In this document: positions 22,917 to 32,919 of the stretch, in pieces | Layout: the number at the start of each line of letters is the position of its first letter | Numbering within the stretch: position 1 is the first letter of the stretch | Source: JAGWBJ01 sp964291465 | GTDB lineage: Bacteria > Chloroflexota > Dehalococcoidia > Lucifugimonadales > JAGWBF01 | Length of the DNA stretch: 64,000 nt | Assembly (NCBI GenBank): GCA_964291465.2 | Contig: OZ219929.1 | Location: 44,221-108,220 of the forward strand | Direction: 5' to 3' | The notes under the pieces: model-generated | Seen by the model: the letters and a program-made list of their open reading frames with translations, nothing else | Database searches by the model: none | What the model was told of the DNA's origin: nothing | Made by a program: the position numbers and the translations under genes

Positions 22917-24281
22917 TCAAGTGGAATGAGACCTCTTACTCTCTACTATTCTAGCAGGTACACCCACCGCCAGTCTACCCGGAGGGACGTCCCCGGTCAC
23001 CACCGCCCCGGCCCCGGTCACCGCCCCCGGGCCCACGCTGACGGGAGCGACGAGCATGGTGTCGCAGCCGATGAAGGCGCCTTCGCCCACCACGGTCCGA
23101 TGCTTCTCGACCCCGTCGTAATTGCACGTTATCATGCCCGCACCCAGGTTGACGCCGGCCCCGATGGACGCGTCCCCGATGTAGCTGAAGTGCCCGGCGG
23201 CGACTCCACGTTCCAGGCGGCTCTCCTTCACTTCCACGAAGTTGCCCAGGTGCACCCCCGTTTCCAGGTAGGCCCCCGGACGGAGACGGCTGAAGGGGCC
23301 GACCTCCACCGACGCCTCGATGGTGGCCCCTTCCACGAAGGACGCCACCACGCGGGACCCGTCGCCGATGGACGAGTCTCGGATGACAGCCCCCGGTCCG
23401 ATGGTACAGGACTCCCCGATGGTGGAGGCGCCCAGCACCATGGTGTTGGGGTGGACCACCGTGTCCCGACCCAGGACCACCGAGGCGTCCAGGAAGATCG
23501 AGGCGGGGTCTACCAGGGTCACCCCCTCCAGCATCCAGTGGTCCCGGACCCTGCTCCTGGCCTCGGCCTCCGCCCGGGCCAGGTGCCTGCGGTCGTTGAC
23601 GCCCATCACCTCCAAGGGGTCCTGGACCAGGAGGCCGCCGACGCCCCGGGGCCTGGAGGCCGCCATGGGTATGAGGGACGTGAGGTAGACCTCGCCGCCG
23701 GGGGAGGGCCCTACCTCCTGAAGGCTCTCCCACATCCACGGGGCCCGGAAGCAGTAGACTCCGGCGTTGGCCTCGTAGGGCCCGGCGGCGTCCCCGGGCG
23801 GGAGGTCCTGGAACTCGCACACGCCCGAGACCCTTCCTGCGGCGTCTCGCTCCACCATGCCCAGTCCGTCCCGCGGGTCGCACACGGCGGAGAGGAGGGT
23901 GACCAGAGACCCCCCGGCCAGGTGGCGTTGGGACAGCTCCAGGAGGGTCCCGGCCCTGACCAGTGGAGTATCGGCGCCCATGACCAGGACGTGGTCGGCA
24001 TGGTCCCTCAGCAGGTCGGCGGCCCGCAGCAAGGCGTCCCCGGTGCCCCTCGGCTCCTGCTGGAGGACGTATTCCACGGACTCCCCTAGCAGCCCTCCCA
24101 CGGCCTCGGCGTTGCCGGGGGAGACCACGACGGCGACACGGCCGATGCCCGCGCCTTTCATCGCGGCCACGGGATAGGTCACCATCTCCCTGCCGCAGAC
24201 CTTGTGGAGAGCCTTGGGTGTGCCGGACTTCATCCGGGCGCCTCTGCCCGCCGCCAGCACGACCCCTGCCCAACGTTTCAT
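22917..24281 (-). CDS. glmU: Bifunctional GlcNAc-1-P uridylyltransferase / acetyltransferase
   Basis: Makes UDP-GlcNAc for peptidoglycan from GlcN-1-P, acetyl-CoA and UTP. About 454 residues, the normal GlmU length. The N-terminal nucleotidyltransferase has VVLAAGRGARMKSGTPKALH, QEPRGTGDAL, VMGADTPLV and EANAGVYCF. The C-terminal left-handed beta helix has repeated hexapeptides and the acetyltransferase site (RLRPGAYLETGVHLGNFVEV, AGHFSYIGDASIGAG, AGMITCNYDG). The start at MKRWAGVV is preferred over an upstream ATG at 24335, since the family begins a few residues before VVLAAG. A promoter is at 24356-24385. Confidence 0.95.
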   Translation of the reverse strand: MKRWAGVVLAAGRGARMKSGTPKALHKVCGREMVTYPVAAMKGAGIGRVAVVVSPGNAEAVGGLLGESVEYVLQQEPRGTGDALLRAADLLRDHADHVLVMGADTPLVRAGTLLELSQRHLAGGSLVTLLSAVCDPRDGLGMVERDAAGRVSGVCEFQDLPPGDAAGPYEANAGVYCFRAPWMWESLQEVGPSPGGEVYLTSLIPMAASRPRGVGGLLVQDPLEVMGVNDRRHLARAEAEARSRVRDHWMLEGVTLVDPASIFLDASVVLGRDTVVHPNTMVLGASTIGESCTIGPGAVIRDSSIGDGSRVVASFVEGATIEASVEVGPFSRLRPGAYLETGVHLGNFVEVKESRLERGVAAGHFSYIGDASIGAGVNLGAGMITCNYDGVEKHRTVVGEGAFIGCDTMLVAPVSVGPGAVTGAGAVVTGDVPPGRLAVGVPARIVESKRSHST

Positions 24282-24355
24282 AGGTGCCACCCCCTGACTT
24301 GTCGTTGACCCACGCCGCCGCAAAATCCGGGTCACCTGTCGTGACTCTCAGGTCA

Positions 24356-24385
24356 ATGGTAAGAGGGCGTTCGCGCAAGAGTCAA
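24356..24385 (-). promoter_or_regulatory. Candidate glmU promoter
   Basis: Minus strand TTGACT (24385-24380), 18 nt, TACCAT (24361-24356), about 75 nt before the glmU ATG. Confidence 0.45.
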
Positions 24386-24426
24386 GGAGAGCTGGGGTTC
24401 CCTGGCCAGGGGAGAGTTGGGATGAG

Positions 24427-25014
24427 CTACCTCGCAATGCGGTTCATGAAATCTCGAGTTAGTTCGAATCGATCGTCTGCCGAGAGCCAGAGTTCCTGCG
24501 CATATGTTGACTCACCTCTGTTGTTCCTGGCAGGTCCGTGGAAAAGGCACACGACGATCCCTTCCTGTTTGGCTATGTCTACGGCGGGTATGAAGTCGCT
24601 ATCTCCGGCGACCAATACCGCGTGCGTAATCTGGTGCTTGCCACTGAGGAGCGCGAAATCAAGGCCAAGTAGCAAGTCGATACGCTTCTGCTGGAACATG
24701 GGCTTACCTTGATCGTCAATCCCGCGAAAAGCCAACCGCCCTTCCCTAACCAGGAATCGGTCAAGCCGGGTCAGGGCTTTGAAAAAGCGGCGCGCGCGGG
24801 CGAATTGCTCTTGCTCGGAATCAGTTGGAGGCGAACTCTGGTAGGGAAGGCAGTTGTAGTAGTACGTCCTCAACAGGTCCAAAGGCCCCGCAGTCCTACG
24901 TGAGATGACTTCGACAACCTCGTGAACGAACTTGCCATAGTCAACCCAGATCGAGAACTCGGATGCCAACTTGTCGACGTATCCGCCGTCTATGAATATC
25001 GCCAAGCGAGCCAT
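24427..25014 (-). CDS. NYN-domain (LabA/DUF88) protein
   Basis: A 195-residue PIN-like NYN domain, a putative RNase fold. The first motif is LAIFIDGGYVDKLASE, with the usual Asp; the middle has RIDLLLGLDFALLSGKH, where Asp follows the conserved K-x-x-D pattern; and VLVAGDSDFIPAVDIAKQEG is the third acidic motif. All catalytic-type Asp residues appear intact. It is not in an operon and is less GC-rich than its neighbours, so it may have been acquired. A 17-bp palindrome lies 33 bp before its start. The target RNA is unknown. Confidence 0.85.
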   Translation of the reverse strand: MARLAIFIDGGYVDKLASEFSIWVDYGKFVHEVVEVISRRTAGPLDLLRTYYYNCLPYQSSPPTDSEQEQFARARRFFKALTRLDRFLVREGRLAFRGIDDQGKPMFQQKRIDLLLGLDFALLSGKHQITHAVLVAGDSDFIPAVDIAKQEGIVVCLFHGPARNNRGESTYAQELWLSADDRFELTRDFMNRIAR

Positions 25015-25046
25015 AACGTCTTCCGCGCTTACTCAATGGATGTAAA

Positions 25047-25083
25047 GGAGAAGCCGGGGAAGGGACCTTCCTCCGGCTTCTCC
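25047..25083. repeat. Long palindrome in a divergent intergenic region
   Basis: GGAGAAGCCGG (25047-25057) and GGAAGG pair with CCTTCC and CCGGCTTCTCC (25073-25083), with one unpaired T and a 2-base loop, 17 bp in all. It lies between the NYN gene and the thiamine-diphosphate enzyme. It could be a bidirectional terminator, an operator or a small RNA hairpin. The rest of 25015-25407 holds only the promoter at 25322. Confidence 0.5.
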
Positions 25084-25321
25084 ATACTCACCTGACATGC
25101 TCCGTCTGCCAAAGTCTCTCTTGCCTGCCGGGCATTCGCCCTATGGTTGGATAAGGGACTCGGTCAGCACGAAAGGACGCCAGGGGGCATTCCGGTTACC
25201 TTATAGCAGCCCGGTCCCTATGTTGTCAATATGAGATTCCGGGTGCGCTGTCTCTTGTCTCCTCCGATCGAGGGAGGGGTGGACAGTGGGAAGCCCCGTA
25301 TCTTCTCTCTCTCGTGGTTCC

Positions 25322-25350
25322 TTGCCGGGGTCTGCGGGGACGGTTACAAT
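25322..25350 (+). promoter_or_regulatory. Candidate promoter of the thiamine-diphosphate enzyme
   Basis: TTGCCG (25322-25327), 17 nt, TACAAT (25345-25350), about 57 nt before the ATG at 25408. Confidence 0.5.
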
Positions 25351-25407
25351 GGTACCGTTCGCCGCAGCCCACCGGACCGTGCCGGCGACGACGGATAGGA
25401 GGCCGCG

Positions 25408-27054
25408 ATGAAGGTGGTCGACGCCATAGCTGAGATACTGAAGAAGGAGGGGGTGGACTACCTTCCGTGCTACCCCACGACCCCTATCATCGAGGCCGCG
25501 GCCGGCGCGAAGATACGCCCCATCGTGTGCCGGCAGGAGCGCGTGGGCGTCGGCATAGCCGACGGGTTCAGCCGGGTGACCGACGGCCGGCCTCCGGGCG
25601 TGTTCGCCATGCAGTACGGACCCGGGGCGGAGAACGCTTTCTCGGGGGTGGCCACGGCCTACTCGGACTCGGTGCCCATGCTGCTGCTCCCGGCGGGGCA
25701 CCCGGGGGCGAGGACGGGGGTGCCACCCCACTTCGACTCGGTGCGGGCATACGAGCCCGTTACCAAGACGGTGGAGCGGATCAACACGTCGGAGAGGGTC
25801 TCCGAGATCATGCGGCGGGCCTTCAGCAACCTGAAGATGGGACGGCCTGGGCCGGTGATGGTGGAGATCCCGTCGGACATCGCCCTGGAGGAGGCGGACG
25901 AGGCTGTGGCCAAGTACCAGCCGGTGCGCGCCACGTGTCCGGCGGCCAACCCCAGGGACGTGGACGACGCGGCGCGGGCGTTGCTGGCGGCGAAGTCCCC
26001 GGTGATATACGCAGGCCAGGGCGTCATGTACGCGGGCGCCTGCGAGGAGCTCAAGCAGCTTGCGGAGCTGGTCCAGGCGCCGGTGATGACCACCCTGGTG
26101 GGCAAGAGCGCCTTCCCCGAGGACCATCCCCTTGCGCTGGGCACGGGGGGAGCCACCTCGGCGGGCCCGGTGGTGACCTTCCTGAAGGACGCGGACCTGG
26201 TGTTCGGGGTGGGCACCAGCTTCACCAGGCACGGCATGACCATTACCATCCCCCCTGGCAAGGTGATGGTCCAGGCTACCAACGACCCCCGGGACATCAA
26301 CAAGGACTATACCATCGACCATCCCATCATCGGCGACGCCCGGCTGGTGCTGCTCCAATTCATCGAGGCGGTGAAGGACAGGCTGGGCAAGGGCCGCCCC
26401 GCCGACGGCGAGCGGGCCGCGCAGGTCAAGGCCGCCCGGGACGCCTGGCTGGCCGAGTGGATGCCCAAGCTGACCTCCGACGAGACTCCCATGACCCCGT
26501 ACCGGGTCATATGGGACCTGATGAAGACGGTGGACCCCTCGGAGGCCATCGTCACCCACGACTCTGGAAGCCCCAGGGACCAGATGATACCCTTCTACCG
26601 CGCCGCCGGACCGCGAACGTACCTGGGCTGGGGGAAGTCCCACGGCCTGGGCACGGGGTTGGGCCTGGCGATGGGAGCCAAGCTGGCCGACCCGGACAAG
26701 CTGTGCATCAACTGGATGGGAGACGCCGCCTTCGGCATGGTGGGGCTGGACTTCGAGACCGCGTCCCGGGCCGGGGTGCCCATCCTGACCATGGTCTCCA
26801 ACAACTCGACCATGGCCGCAGAGACCAATCAGATGCGCGTGTCCCACGACCTGTACAACACGCGAGACATAGGGGGCAACTACGCGGACATGGCCAAGGC
26901 CATGGGAGGCTACTCGGAGAGGGTGGAGAAACCGTCGGAGATAGGTCCGGCGATAAGGCGGGCCAAGCAGGCCACAGAGGATGGGCGGGCGGCCCTGCTG
27001 GAGTTCATCACGTGCTCCGAGACCGCCGCCTCCCACCGCCGCGCCTTCGGATAG
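25408..27054 (+). CDS. Thiamine-diphosphate-dependent enzyme (acetolactate-synthase-like)
   Basis: A 548-residue three-domain ThDP enzyme. The N-terminal Pyr domain has VCRQERVGVGIADGFSRVT, with the conserved Glu that activates the cofactor. The central domain is TPP_enzyme_M-like. The C-terminal PP domain has NWMGDAAFGMVGLDFETASR and MVSNNST, the GDG...NN metal/diphosphate motif with GDA in place of GDG. The family covers acetolactate synthase, benzoylformate decarboxylase, oxalyl-CoA decarboxylase and others. There is no ilvN partner nearby, so biosynthetic acetolactate synthase is unlikely and a catabolic decarboxylase or lyase is more probable. The substrate is unknown. Confidence 0.87.
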   Translation: MKVVDAIAEILKKEGVDYLPCYPTTPIIEAAAGAKIRPIVCRQERVGVGIADGFSRVTDGRPPGVFAMQYGPGAENAFSGVATAYSDSVPMLLLPAGHPGARTGVPPHFDSVRAYEPVTKTVERINTSERVSEIMRRAFSNLKMGRPGPVMVEIPSDIALEEADEAVAKYQPVRATCPAANPRDVDDAARALLAAKSPVIYAGQGVMYAGACEELKQLAELVQAPVMTTLVGKSAFPEDHPLALGTGGATSAGPVVTFLKDADLVFGVGTSFTRHGMTITIPPGKVMVQATNDPRDINKDYTIDHPIIGDARLVLLQFIEAVKDRLGKGRPADGERAAQVKAARDAWLAEWMPKLTSDETPMTPYRVIWDLMKTVDPSEAIVTHDSGSPRDQMIPFYRAAGPRTYLGWGKSHGLGTGLGLAMGAKLADPDKLCINWMGDAAFGMVGLDFETASRAGVPILTMVSNNSTMAAETNQMRVSHDLYNTRDIGGNYADMAKAMGGYSERVEKPSEIGPAIRRAKQATEDGRAALLEFITCSETAASHRRAFG

Positions 27055-27116
27055 GGCGAAGTCTGCAGGCCCCCAGGGTAGACGCAGGACGCCGGAGAGT
27101 GGCCGGATAGCGGGAT

Positions 27117-27650
27117 ATGGACGCAAGCAACGCGAAATACAGGTTCGGGAGTCCCTCGCGGGTTACGCCGGAGGCCATCGGCGAGCCGGGCAAGAGGACC
27201 TTCCGGCTCATCCTGGAATCGGGGGAGGCATCGGCGTCCCTGTGGCTGGAGAAGGAGCAGCTCTACCAGCTTGCCATCTACATCCAGGAGATCGGCAGCT
27301 CATTGTCGGATACCGACGAGGAACCGGGCGGCGCGGCGCCCGAACCCCAGTGGAGCGGCGGCCCCACCAACGTGGAGTTCAAGGTCGGCAGGCTGGCCCT
27401 GGGCCATGACGGCGCGAACAAGTGCTTTCTGTTGCTGGCCCACGACGCTGGGGCCGAAGACGAGGGCCAGGACGAAGACATGGCCACCCTGAGCTTCTGG
27501 CTCACCGCCAGCCAGGGGCGGGAGCTGGCGGCCGAGGCCCTGAAGGTCTGCGCGGCCGGCAGGCCCCGGTGCTTCCTGTGCGGCAAGCCCATCGACGCCG
27601 ACGGCCACATGTGCCCCCGGGCCAACGGGCACGGGCCCGTGGACTTCTGA
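27117..27650 (+). CDS. DUF3090 family protein
   Basis: A 177-residue protein. It starts with the family opening (RFGSPSRVTPEAIGEPGKRT, then FRLILESGEASASLWLEKEQ) and ends with a zinc-binding-type cluster: CFLCGKPIDADGHMCPRANG. The family is known from actinobacteria and Chloroflexota, almost always next to the SCO1664-type protein that follows here (36 bp away). The biochemical role has not been established to my knowledge; the ribbon suggests nucleic-acid or metal binding. Confidence 0.85.
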   Translation: MDASNAKYRFGSPSRVTPEAIGEPGKRTFRLILESGEASASLWLEKEQLYQLAIYIQEIGSSLSDTDEEPGGAAPEPQWSGGPTNVEFKVGRLALGHDGANKCFLLLAHDAGAEDEGQDEDMATLSFWLTASQGRELAAEALKVCAAGRPRCFLCGKPIDADGHMCPRANGHGPVDF

Positions 27651-27685
27651 TGCCGGCGTGATCGTCCCCGGCAGCTAGACCAGCA

Positions 27686-28396
27686 ATGCCTCTGGACTCG
27701 CCGGAACACGTCACGCGTCTGATGAGCCGGGGGGAGATCACCTCCCTGCAGCTCCATCCCTGGGGGTCCAACTACACGTTCGTGGCCAGGGTGCGGGACT
27801 CCAACGCAGAGTGCCTGGCCATCTACAAGCCCCGGGACGGCGAGATCCCCCTCTGGGACTTCCCGGACCACACCCTCTACAAACGAGAGTACGCGGCCTA
27901 CCTGTTCAGCCGGGCCCTGGGGTGGGACTTCATACCCCTGACCGTGATCCGGGAAGGCCCCCACGGCATCGGGTCCCTGCAGTACTACGTGGACCACGAC
28001 CCCCGGGTAACCTACTACGACCTGCGGGAGACCGACCCGGATGCCCTGCGCACCATGGCGTGCTTCGACCTGGTCAGTAACAACGCCGACCGCAAGGCGG
28101 TGCACTTCCTGCGGGACACGGCGGGCAAGGTGTGGGGCATAGACCACGGGCTGACGTTCAACTCGGCGATGAAGGTCCGGACGGTGATCTGGGACTTCGG
28201 GGGCGAGGCCATCCCGGGCCACCTGCTGGAGGCGCTGTCGGGGTTCTTGCGACGCCTGGTCAGGCCCGACGGCGACGTGGCGGAGCTGATGGATCTTCTG
28301 GACGAGGAGGAGGTGGCGGCCCTGGTCCACCGGATAGCCTGGGTACTGGACGCCGGAGAGTATCCCGCCATCCGGCGCCGCAGACACCGCCGCTAA
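27686..28396 (+). CDS. SCO1664-type protein (PI3/PI4-kinase-like fold)
   Basis: A 236-residue protein of the group found beside DUF3090. Kinase-like elements are visible: CLAIYKPRDGE (Lys of the ATP site), WDFPDHTLYKREYAAYLFSR, CFDLVSNNADRKAVHFLRD (like the catalytic loop with D-x-x-x-x-N-A-D) and VWGIDHGLTF (metal-binding D). The order is that of phosphatidylinositol-kinase-like and HipA-like proteins, so it may phosphorylate a protein or small molecule. The conserved pairing with DUF3090 suggests that they act together. Confidence 0.85.
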   Translation: MPLDSPEHVTRLMSRGEITSLQLHPWGSNYTFVARVRDSNAECLAIYKPRDGEIPLWDFPDHTLYKREYAAYLFSRALGWDFIPLTVIREGPHGIGSLQYYVDHDPRVTYYDLRETDPDALRTMACFDLVSNNADRKAVHFLRDTAGKVWGIDHGLTFNSAMKVRTVIWDFGGEAIPGHLLEALSGFLRRLVRPDGDVAELMDLLDEEEVAALVHRIAWVLDAGEYPAIRRRRHRR

Positions 28397-28452
28397 GAAA
28401 CAGGGGGGGAGCGTCTACCGTAACGGCCAAGGCGGCCGAGTGGGCGGCGGCC

Positions 28453-28959
28453 CTATTCCCGTGAACGCCAGTTGTCCTGGTCGTCGGGCTGCTGGTACGG
28501 GGGCTCTCCCTGGGGGGATTGCTGCTGCTGTTCCTGCTGCTCCTCCTGGGGGCCGCCATACTGCTGCATGTAGCTCTCCAGGGCCCCCTGGAACCTGCTC
28601 TCGAACTCCTCGGCGTCCCTGGGCTGTATCAGGAGGCGGCTGCCCTTGTGGAGGCGCACCAGCAACCTGGAGCCGAAGGCGAACTTGAGCATCTGTACTT
28701 CCGCGATGTCCCGGAAGAGCACGTGGCGTATCCTTGGCTTTCCGTAGGCGATTATGAGCCTGTCGGGGTATAGCATGTACTGGCCCGGTGTCGTCAGCCA
28801 GCTGAAGGCGGCGACGGCAAGTCCGACGGCCACCATGAGCGGGTCCTGGGCGATCACTATGCCCATGGCCAGCACCACCAAGGCTATCACCAGGGTCAGG
28901 TTGAAGGACGACCCGTGCCGGTCAGCGTGTATCGGCTGATACTGCTCCTGTTGCTGCAT
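28453..28959 (-). CDS. Unknown membrane protein with PH-like region
   Basis: A 168-residue protein. A Gln-rich N-terminus is followed by two hydrophobic segments (about residues 20-40 and 41-57). Then comes a soluble strand-rich part (YMLYPDRLIIAYGKPRIRHV, then FGSRLLVRLHKGSRLLIQPR) resembling bacterial PH-like domains, and a Gln/Pro-rich disordered tail. The role is unknown. An AT-rich stretch with TATGAT/TAGAAT elements lies just before the ATG, so the transcript may have almost no leader. Confidence 0.65.
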   Translation of the reverse strand: MQQQEQYQPIHADRHGSSFNLTLVIALVVLAMGIVIAQDPLMVAVGLAVAAFSWLTTPGQYMLYPDRLIIAYGKPRIRHVLFRDIAEVQMLKFAFGSRLLVRLHKGSRLLIQPRDAEEFESRFQGALESYMQQYGGPQEEQQEQQQQSPQGEPPYQQPDDQDNWRSRE

Positions 28960-29054
28960 GGGGATATTCTATCATATCCTTACAGGGCTGATGTAATACG
29001 CGCGCGGCGGTTTCCGGGCGGGTTGTCGCGCGGGCGCGGGAGGACGGCAGGCCG

Positions 29055-29420
29055 ATGGGTGGTGGCCCCGGTAGAAGCAGACAGGTCAGGCTGGCGGTGT
29101 ACCAGAACGAGTCGCTGGCCCGGCTTGCGGAGCAGCGCCTAAACCAGCAGCTCATCGGCTGCGTCGTCCGGTCCCTGGTAGCAGGCTCCGGGGCGTTGGG
29201 GCTGCCAACCAACGTGCCTCACGCCCTATACGTCCTCGCGGAGGAGGAGATGAGGGCCCGGGAGGTGTTGAACATCCCTCCGGCGGAGATCGCCGAGCGG
29301 GAGGGCAGGCCTGCCCGTCCCCGCAGGGTGTCCACATCCGCCGTCGCGGTCCTCGTCGTGACCGCCGGGGCGGCGCTCATACTGGGCATCAGTATCGCGT
29401 ACACCTGGGTCCTCGGTTGA
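29055..29420 (+). CDS. DUF2007-like protein with C-terminal membrane segment
   Basis: A 121-residue protein. The first part (VRLAVYQNESLARLAEQRLN, then LYVLAEEEMRAREVLN) is a small alpha/beta domain like DUF2007, seen in putative signal-transducing proteins. One hydrophobic segment (about residues 94-117) follows a basic linker. It lies 46 bp before tgt and may be cotranscribed. No function known. Confidence 0.6.
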   Translation: MGGGPGRSRQVRLAVYQNESLARLAEQRLNQQLIGCVVRSLVAGSGALGLPTNVPHALYVLAEEEMRAREVLNIPPAEIAEREGRPARPRRVSTSAVAVLVVTAGAALILGISIAYTWVLG

Positions 29421-29466
29421 TCCCCGGGCTTCCCTCCCGGCTGGACACCGGCGCCGCATCGCAAAC

Positions 29467-30684
29467 ATGGACCCGTCCTTGAAGTTCCACGTAGAGCACA
29501 CCTGTGGGTCGGCCCGGGCGGGCCTGCTGGCCACGTCTCATGGACTGGCACCCACGCCGGCATTCATGCCGGTGGCCACCCAGGGCAGCGTCAAGGCGCT
29601 GGGACCCGACGAGGTCGAGGAGATAGGCGCCCGCATAGTCCTGGCCAACGCGTACCACCTGGGCCTCCGTCCCGGGGTTGAGCTGGTCCGCCAGCTGGGC
29701 GGCCTCCACTCCTTCTCCGGGTGGGATGGCCCGATGCTTACCGACAGCGGAGGCTTTCAGGCCTTCAGCCTGGGCAGACTGGGGCGGCTGACCGAGGACG
29801 GTCTCCTGTTCCGCTCTCACATAGACGGCAGCGAGCACCTGTTGACCCCCGAGTCGTCCATGCGCGACCAGCTGGGCCTGGGGGCCGACATCATCATGTG
29901 CCTGGACCAGTGCATAGCCGTGGGAGAAGGGCGGGACGCTGTGGGGCTGGCCATGCAGCGCACCCACCGCTGGGCCCTCCGTTGCCGGGACGCCAGGCGC
30001 GGCTATCCGCAGGGGGAGAGCGGGGCCCTCTTCGGCATAGTCCAGGGGGGCGTGTTCGAGGACATGCGGAGAGAGTCCGCGGAGTACGTCACGTCGCTGG
30101 ACTTCGACGGGTACGCCATCGGAGGGCTGGCGGTGGGGGAGTCCAAGGCGGAGATGTACGCCGTAGCGGAGCTGGTGACGCCGCTCCTGCCGGCGGACAG
30201 GCCCAGGTACCTGATGGGGGTTGGCGCACCCGAGGACCTGGTGGAGTGCGTCTACCGGGGCGTCGATATGTTCGACTGCGCCCTGCCGACCAGGGTGGCG
30301 CGCAACGGCGCCCTATACACGCCCCAGGGCCGCGTGGACATTACCAGCGGGCGGTTTCGGGAAGTGGCCGGTCCCGTCCAGGACGACTGCGATTGCTACG
30401 CCTGCCGCCGGTTTTCGGCGGCCTACCTGCACCACCTGTTCAAAACGAAGGAGGTCCTGGGGCTGAGACTGGCGTCGATGCACAACCTTCGCTTCGTCCT
30501 GCGGTTGATGGAGGACATGAGGCGGGCGATCGCCGAGGGGGAGTTCGAGGCCTTTCGCCGAGACTTCCTGGCTTCGTTCACTCCGACGGACGAAGGGGCC
30601 AGGCAGAGCAACAAGGAGGCGTGGATGCGGGCTAGGGGAATGCTGGGGTCCAGCGGGCCCGCCCAGGGGCGGGATGGCCGCTAG
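29467..30684 (+). CDS. tgt: Queuine/preQ1 tRNA-guanine transglycosylase
   Basis: Exchanges guanine-34 of GUN-anticodon tRNAs for the queuine precursor. 405 residues. The active-site features are all present: TDSGGFQAFSL (proposed general-base Asp), DIIMCLDQC, GIVQGG, AIGGLAVGES, FDCALPTRVARNG (nucleophile Asp), and the zinc site CDCYACRRFSAAYLHHLF with SMHNLRF. The stop codon overlaps the convergent CysO-like gene at CTAG. No other queuosine genes are in the window. Confidence 0.95.
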   Translation: MDPSLKFHVEHTCGSARAGLLATSHGLAPTPAFMPVATQGSVKALGPDEVEEIGARIVLANAYHLGLRPGVELVRQLGGLHSFSGWDGPMLTDSGGFQAFSLGRLGRLTEDGLLFRSHIDGSEHLLTPESSMRDQLGLGADIIMCLDQCIAVGEGRDAVGLAMQRTHRWALRCRDARRGYPQGESGALFGIVQGGVFEDMRRESAEYVTSLDFDGYAIGGLAVGESKAEMYAVAELVTPLLPADRPRYLMGVGAPEDLVECVYRGVDMFDCALPTRVARNGALYTPQGRVDITSGRFREVAGPVQDDCDCYACRRFSAAYLHHLFKTKEVLGLRLASMHNLRFVLRLMEDMRRAIAEGEFEAFRRDFLASFTPTDEGARQSNKEAWMRARGMLGSSGPAQGRDGR

Positions 30685-30962
30685 CAGCCGCCGGCGACGG
30701 CCGGAACGATGCTGACCTCGTCTCCGGACTTGGTGGACGTGTCGGTCCCCTGGAGGAACCGGACGTCTTCGCCGTTTATGTAGATGTTCACGAAGTAGCG
30801 CAACTCCCCCGACTCGTCCAGCAGGCGCTCCTTGAACCCCGGGTAGTCCGACTCCAGCCTGTCTATGATCTCACCCAGGTTGGACGCCTCTATCTCGACC
30901 TTGTCCTGCCCGTTGGCCATACGGCGCAGAGGTGTGGGAATTCGAACCAAGATGCCGCTCAT
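30681..30962 (-). CDS. CysO-like ubiquitin-fold sulfur carrier ending in Gly-Gly-Cys
   Basis: A 93-residue MoaD/ThiS-fold protein. The segments VRIPTPLRRM, IIDRLESDYPGFKERLLDES, LRYFVNIYINGEDVRFLQG and SIVPAVAGG are close to mycobacterial CysO. CysO ends at Gly-Gly, while this protein carries one further residue, Cys (GGC). Such a tail must be removed before the carboxy-terminus can be thiocarboxylated, a task done by JAMM-type proteases in related systems. The gene lies 16 bp after thrC on the same strand, as with sulfur-carrier/PLP-enzyme pairs; CysM is the partner in mycobacteria. The stop overlaps tgt at CTAG. Confidence 0.85.
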   Translation of the reverse strand: MSGILVRIPTPLRRMANGQDKVEIEASNLGEIIDRLESDYPGFKERLLDESGELRYFVNIYINGEDVRFLQGTDTSTKSGDEVSIVPAVAGGC

Positions 30963-30978
30963 CTGTACCTTCTCTCCC

Positions 30979-32220
<1,242 letters not shown>

Positions 32221-32270
32221 GGTGTGAAAACCCGGTTGCCCGTCCTCTTTAGGCTGGAACAGTATTGCCG

Positions 32271-32299
32271 ATGGTAGCAGAGCCCCTATGGGATGTCAA
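32271..32299 (-). promoter_or_regulatory. Promoter of thrC and the CysO-like gene
   Basis: Minus strand TTGACA (32299-32294), 17 nt, TACCAT (32276-32271); the start is expected near 32264, about 45 nt before the thrC ATG. Confidence 0.65.
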
Positions 32300-32386
32300 T
32301 AAAGCCGTGGGCGCGGCAAGCGGACCGGGAAGAGCATCAGCTCTGGTATAATCAGGGATAGAAAGTCTCGCCGAAGAGGTCGTGAA

Positions 32387-32767
32387 ATGGGAGCGACGCG
32401 CGTAACCGTGGCTATACGAAACCCGGCCGACCCCGACCGCGTGTGGCAGGGGCTCTTCCTGGTGGACACGGGAGCAACCGACTGCCTTGTGCCCAGGCAG
32501 CACCTCGAGTCCATAGGTCTGGTTAGCGAAGCACGGCGCAGGTACGTGTTGGCCGATGGGCACGAGGTCAGCCTCGACGTCACCGGTGCGAGAATCGAGT
32601 TCATGGGGGAGTTCACCTGGGGGACCATCGTGTTCGGTGGGGAGGACGCCGAGCCGCTGCTGGGCGTCACCGCGCTGGAGTCGGTGGGAATAGAAGTAGA
32701 CCCCCTGAACCAGACCCTGAAGCGACTTCCCGCAGTGCTCCTCAGAGGGTTTCGGCCTCGAGCATAG
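32387..32767 (+). CDS. Retropepsin-like aspartic protease family protein
   Basis: A 126-residue single-domain protein of clan AA. The active-site motif reads FLVDTGATDCLVP, the strand-turn of retropepsins with D-T-G. The second half has the hydrophobic-hydrophobic-Gly pattern near EPLLGVTALESVGIEVD. Such bacterial proteins (gag-pol-related, DUF1758-like) would act as dimers; substrates are unknown. A TATAAT element (32347-32352) lies 35 bp before the start. It is probably monocistronic and ends at the hairpin that follows. Confidence 0.75.
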   Translation: MGATRVTVAIRNPADPDRVWQGLFLVDTGATDCLVPRQHLESIGLVSEARRRYVLADGHEVSLDVTGARIEFMGEFTWGTIVFGGEDAEPLLGVTALESVGIEVDPLNQTLKRLPAVLLRGFRPRA

Positions 32768-32845
32768 GCCGGCGTCCGCAGGTTGACTGTTCTCCGGTCC
32801 CGCTTGCGTACCGGCTGCCGCGGTGCGGTTACGGCTCGAACGACA

Positions 32846-32882
32846 AACAAGGGTCCCGGCAGCAACTGCCGGGACCCTTGTT
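32846..32882. terminator. Bidirectional terminator-like hairpin
   Basis: CAAGGGTCCCGGCAG (32848-32862), loop CAA, CTGCCGGGACCCTTG (32866-32880), with two further A-T pairs at the base. It lies between the converging protease and hsp20 genes. The U-tract is weak on the plus strand and TTTGTCG on the minus strand. Confidence 0.6.
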
Positions 32883-32919
32883 GGTTCCAATACGGAGCCC
32901 GGACCCGTTTTGGAGCTAC

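Noticed and set aside
25201..27126. Long open frame (641 codons) on the minus strand opposite the thiamine-diphosphate enzyme
   Set aside because: Its translation is low-complexity Gly/Arg/His-rich sequence with no domain, the usual shadow of a GC-rich gene on the other strand.
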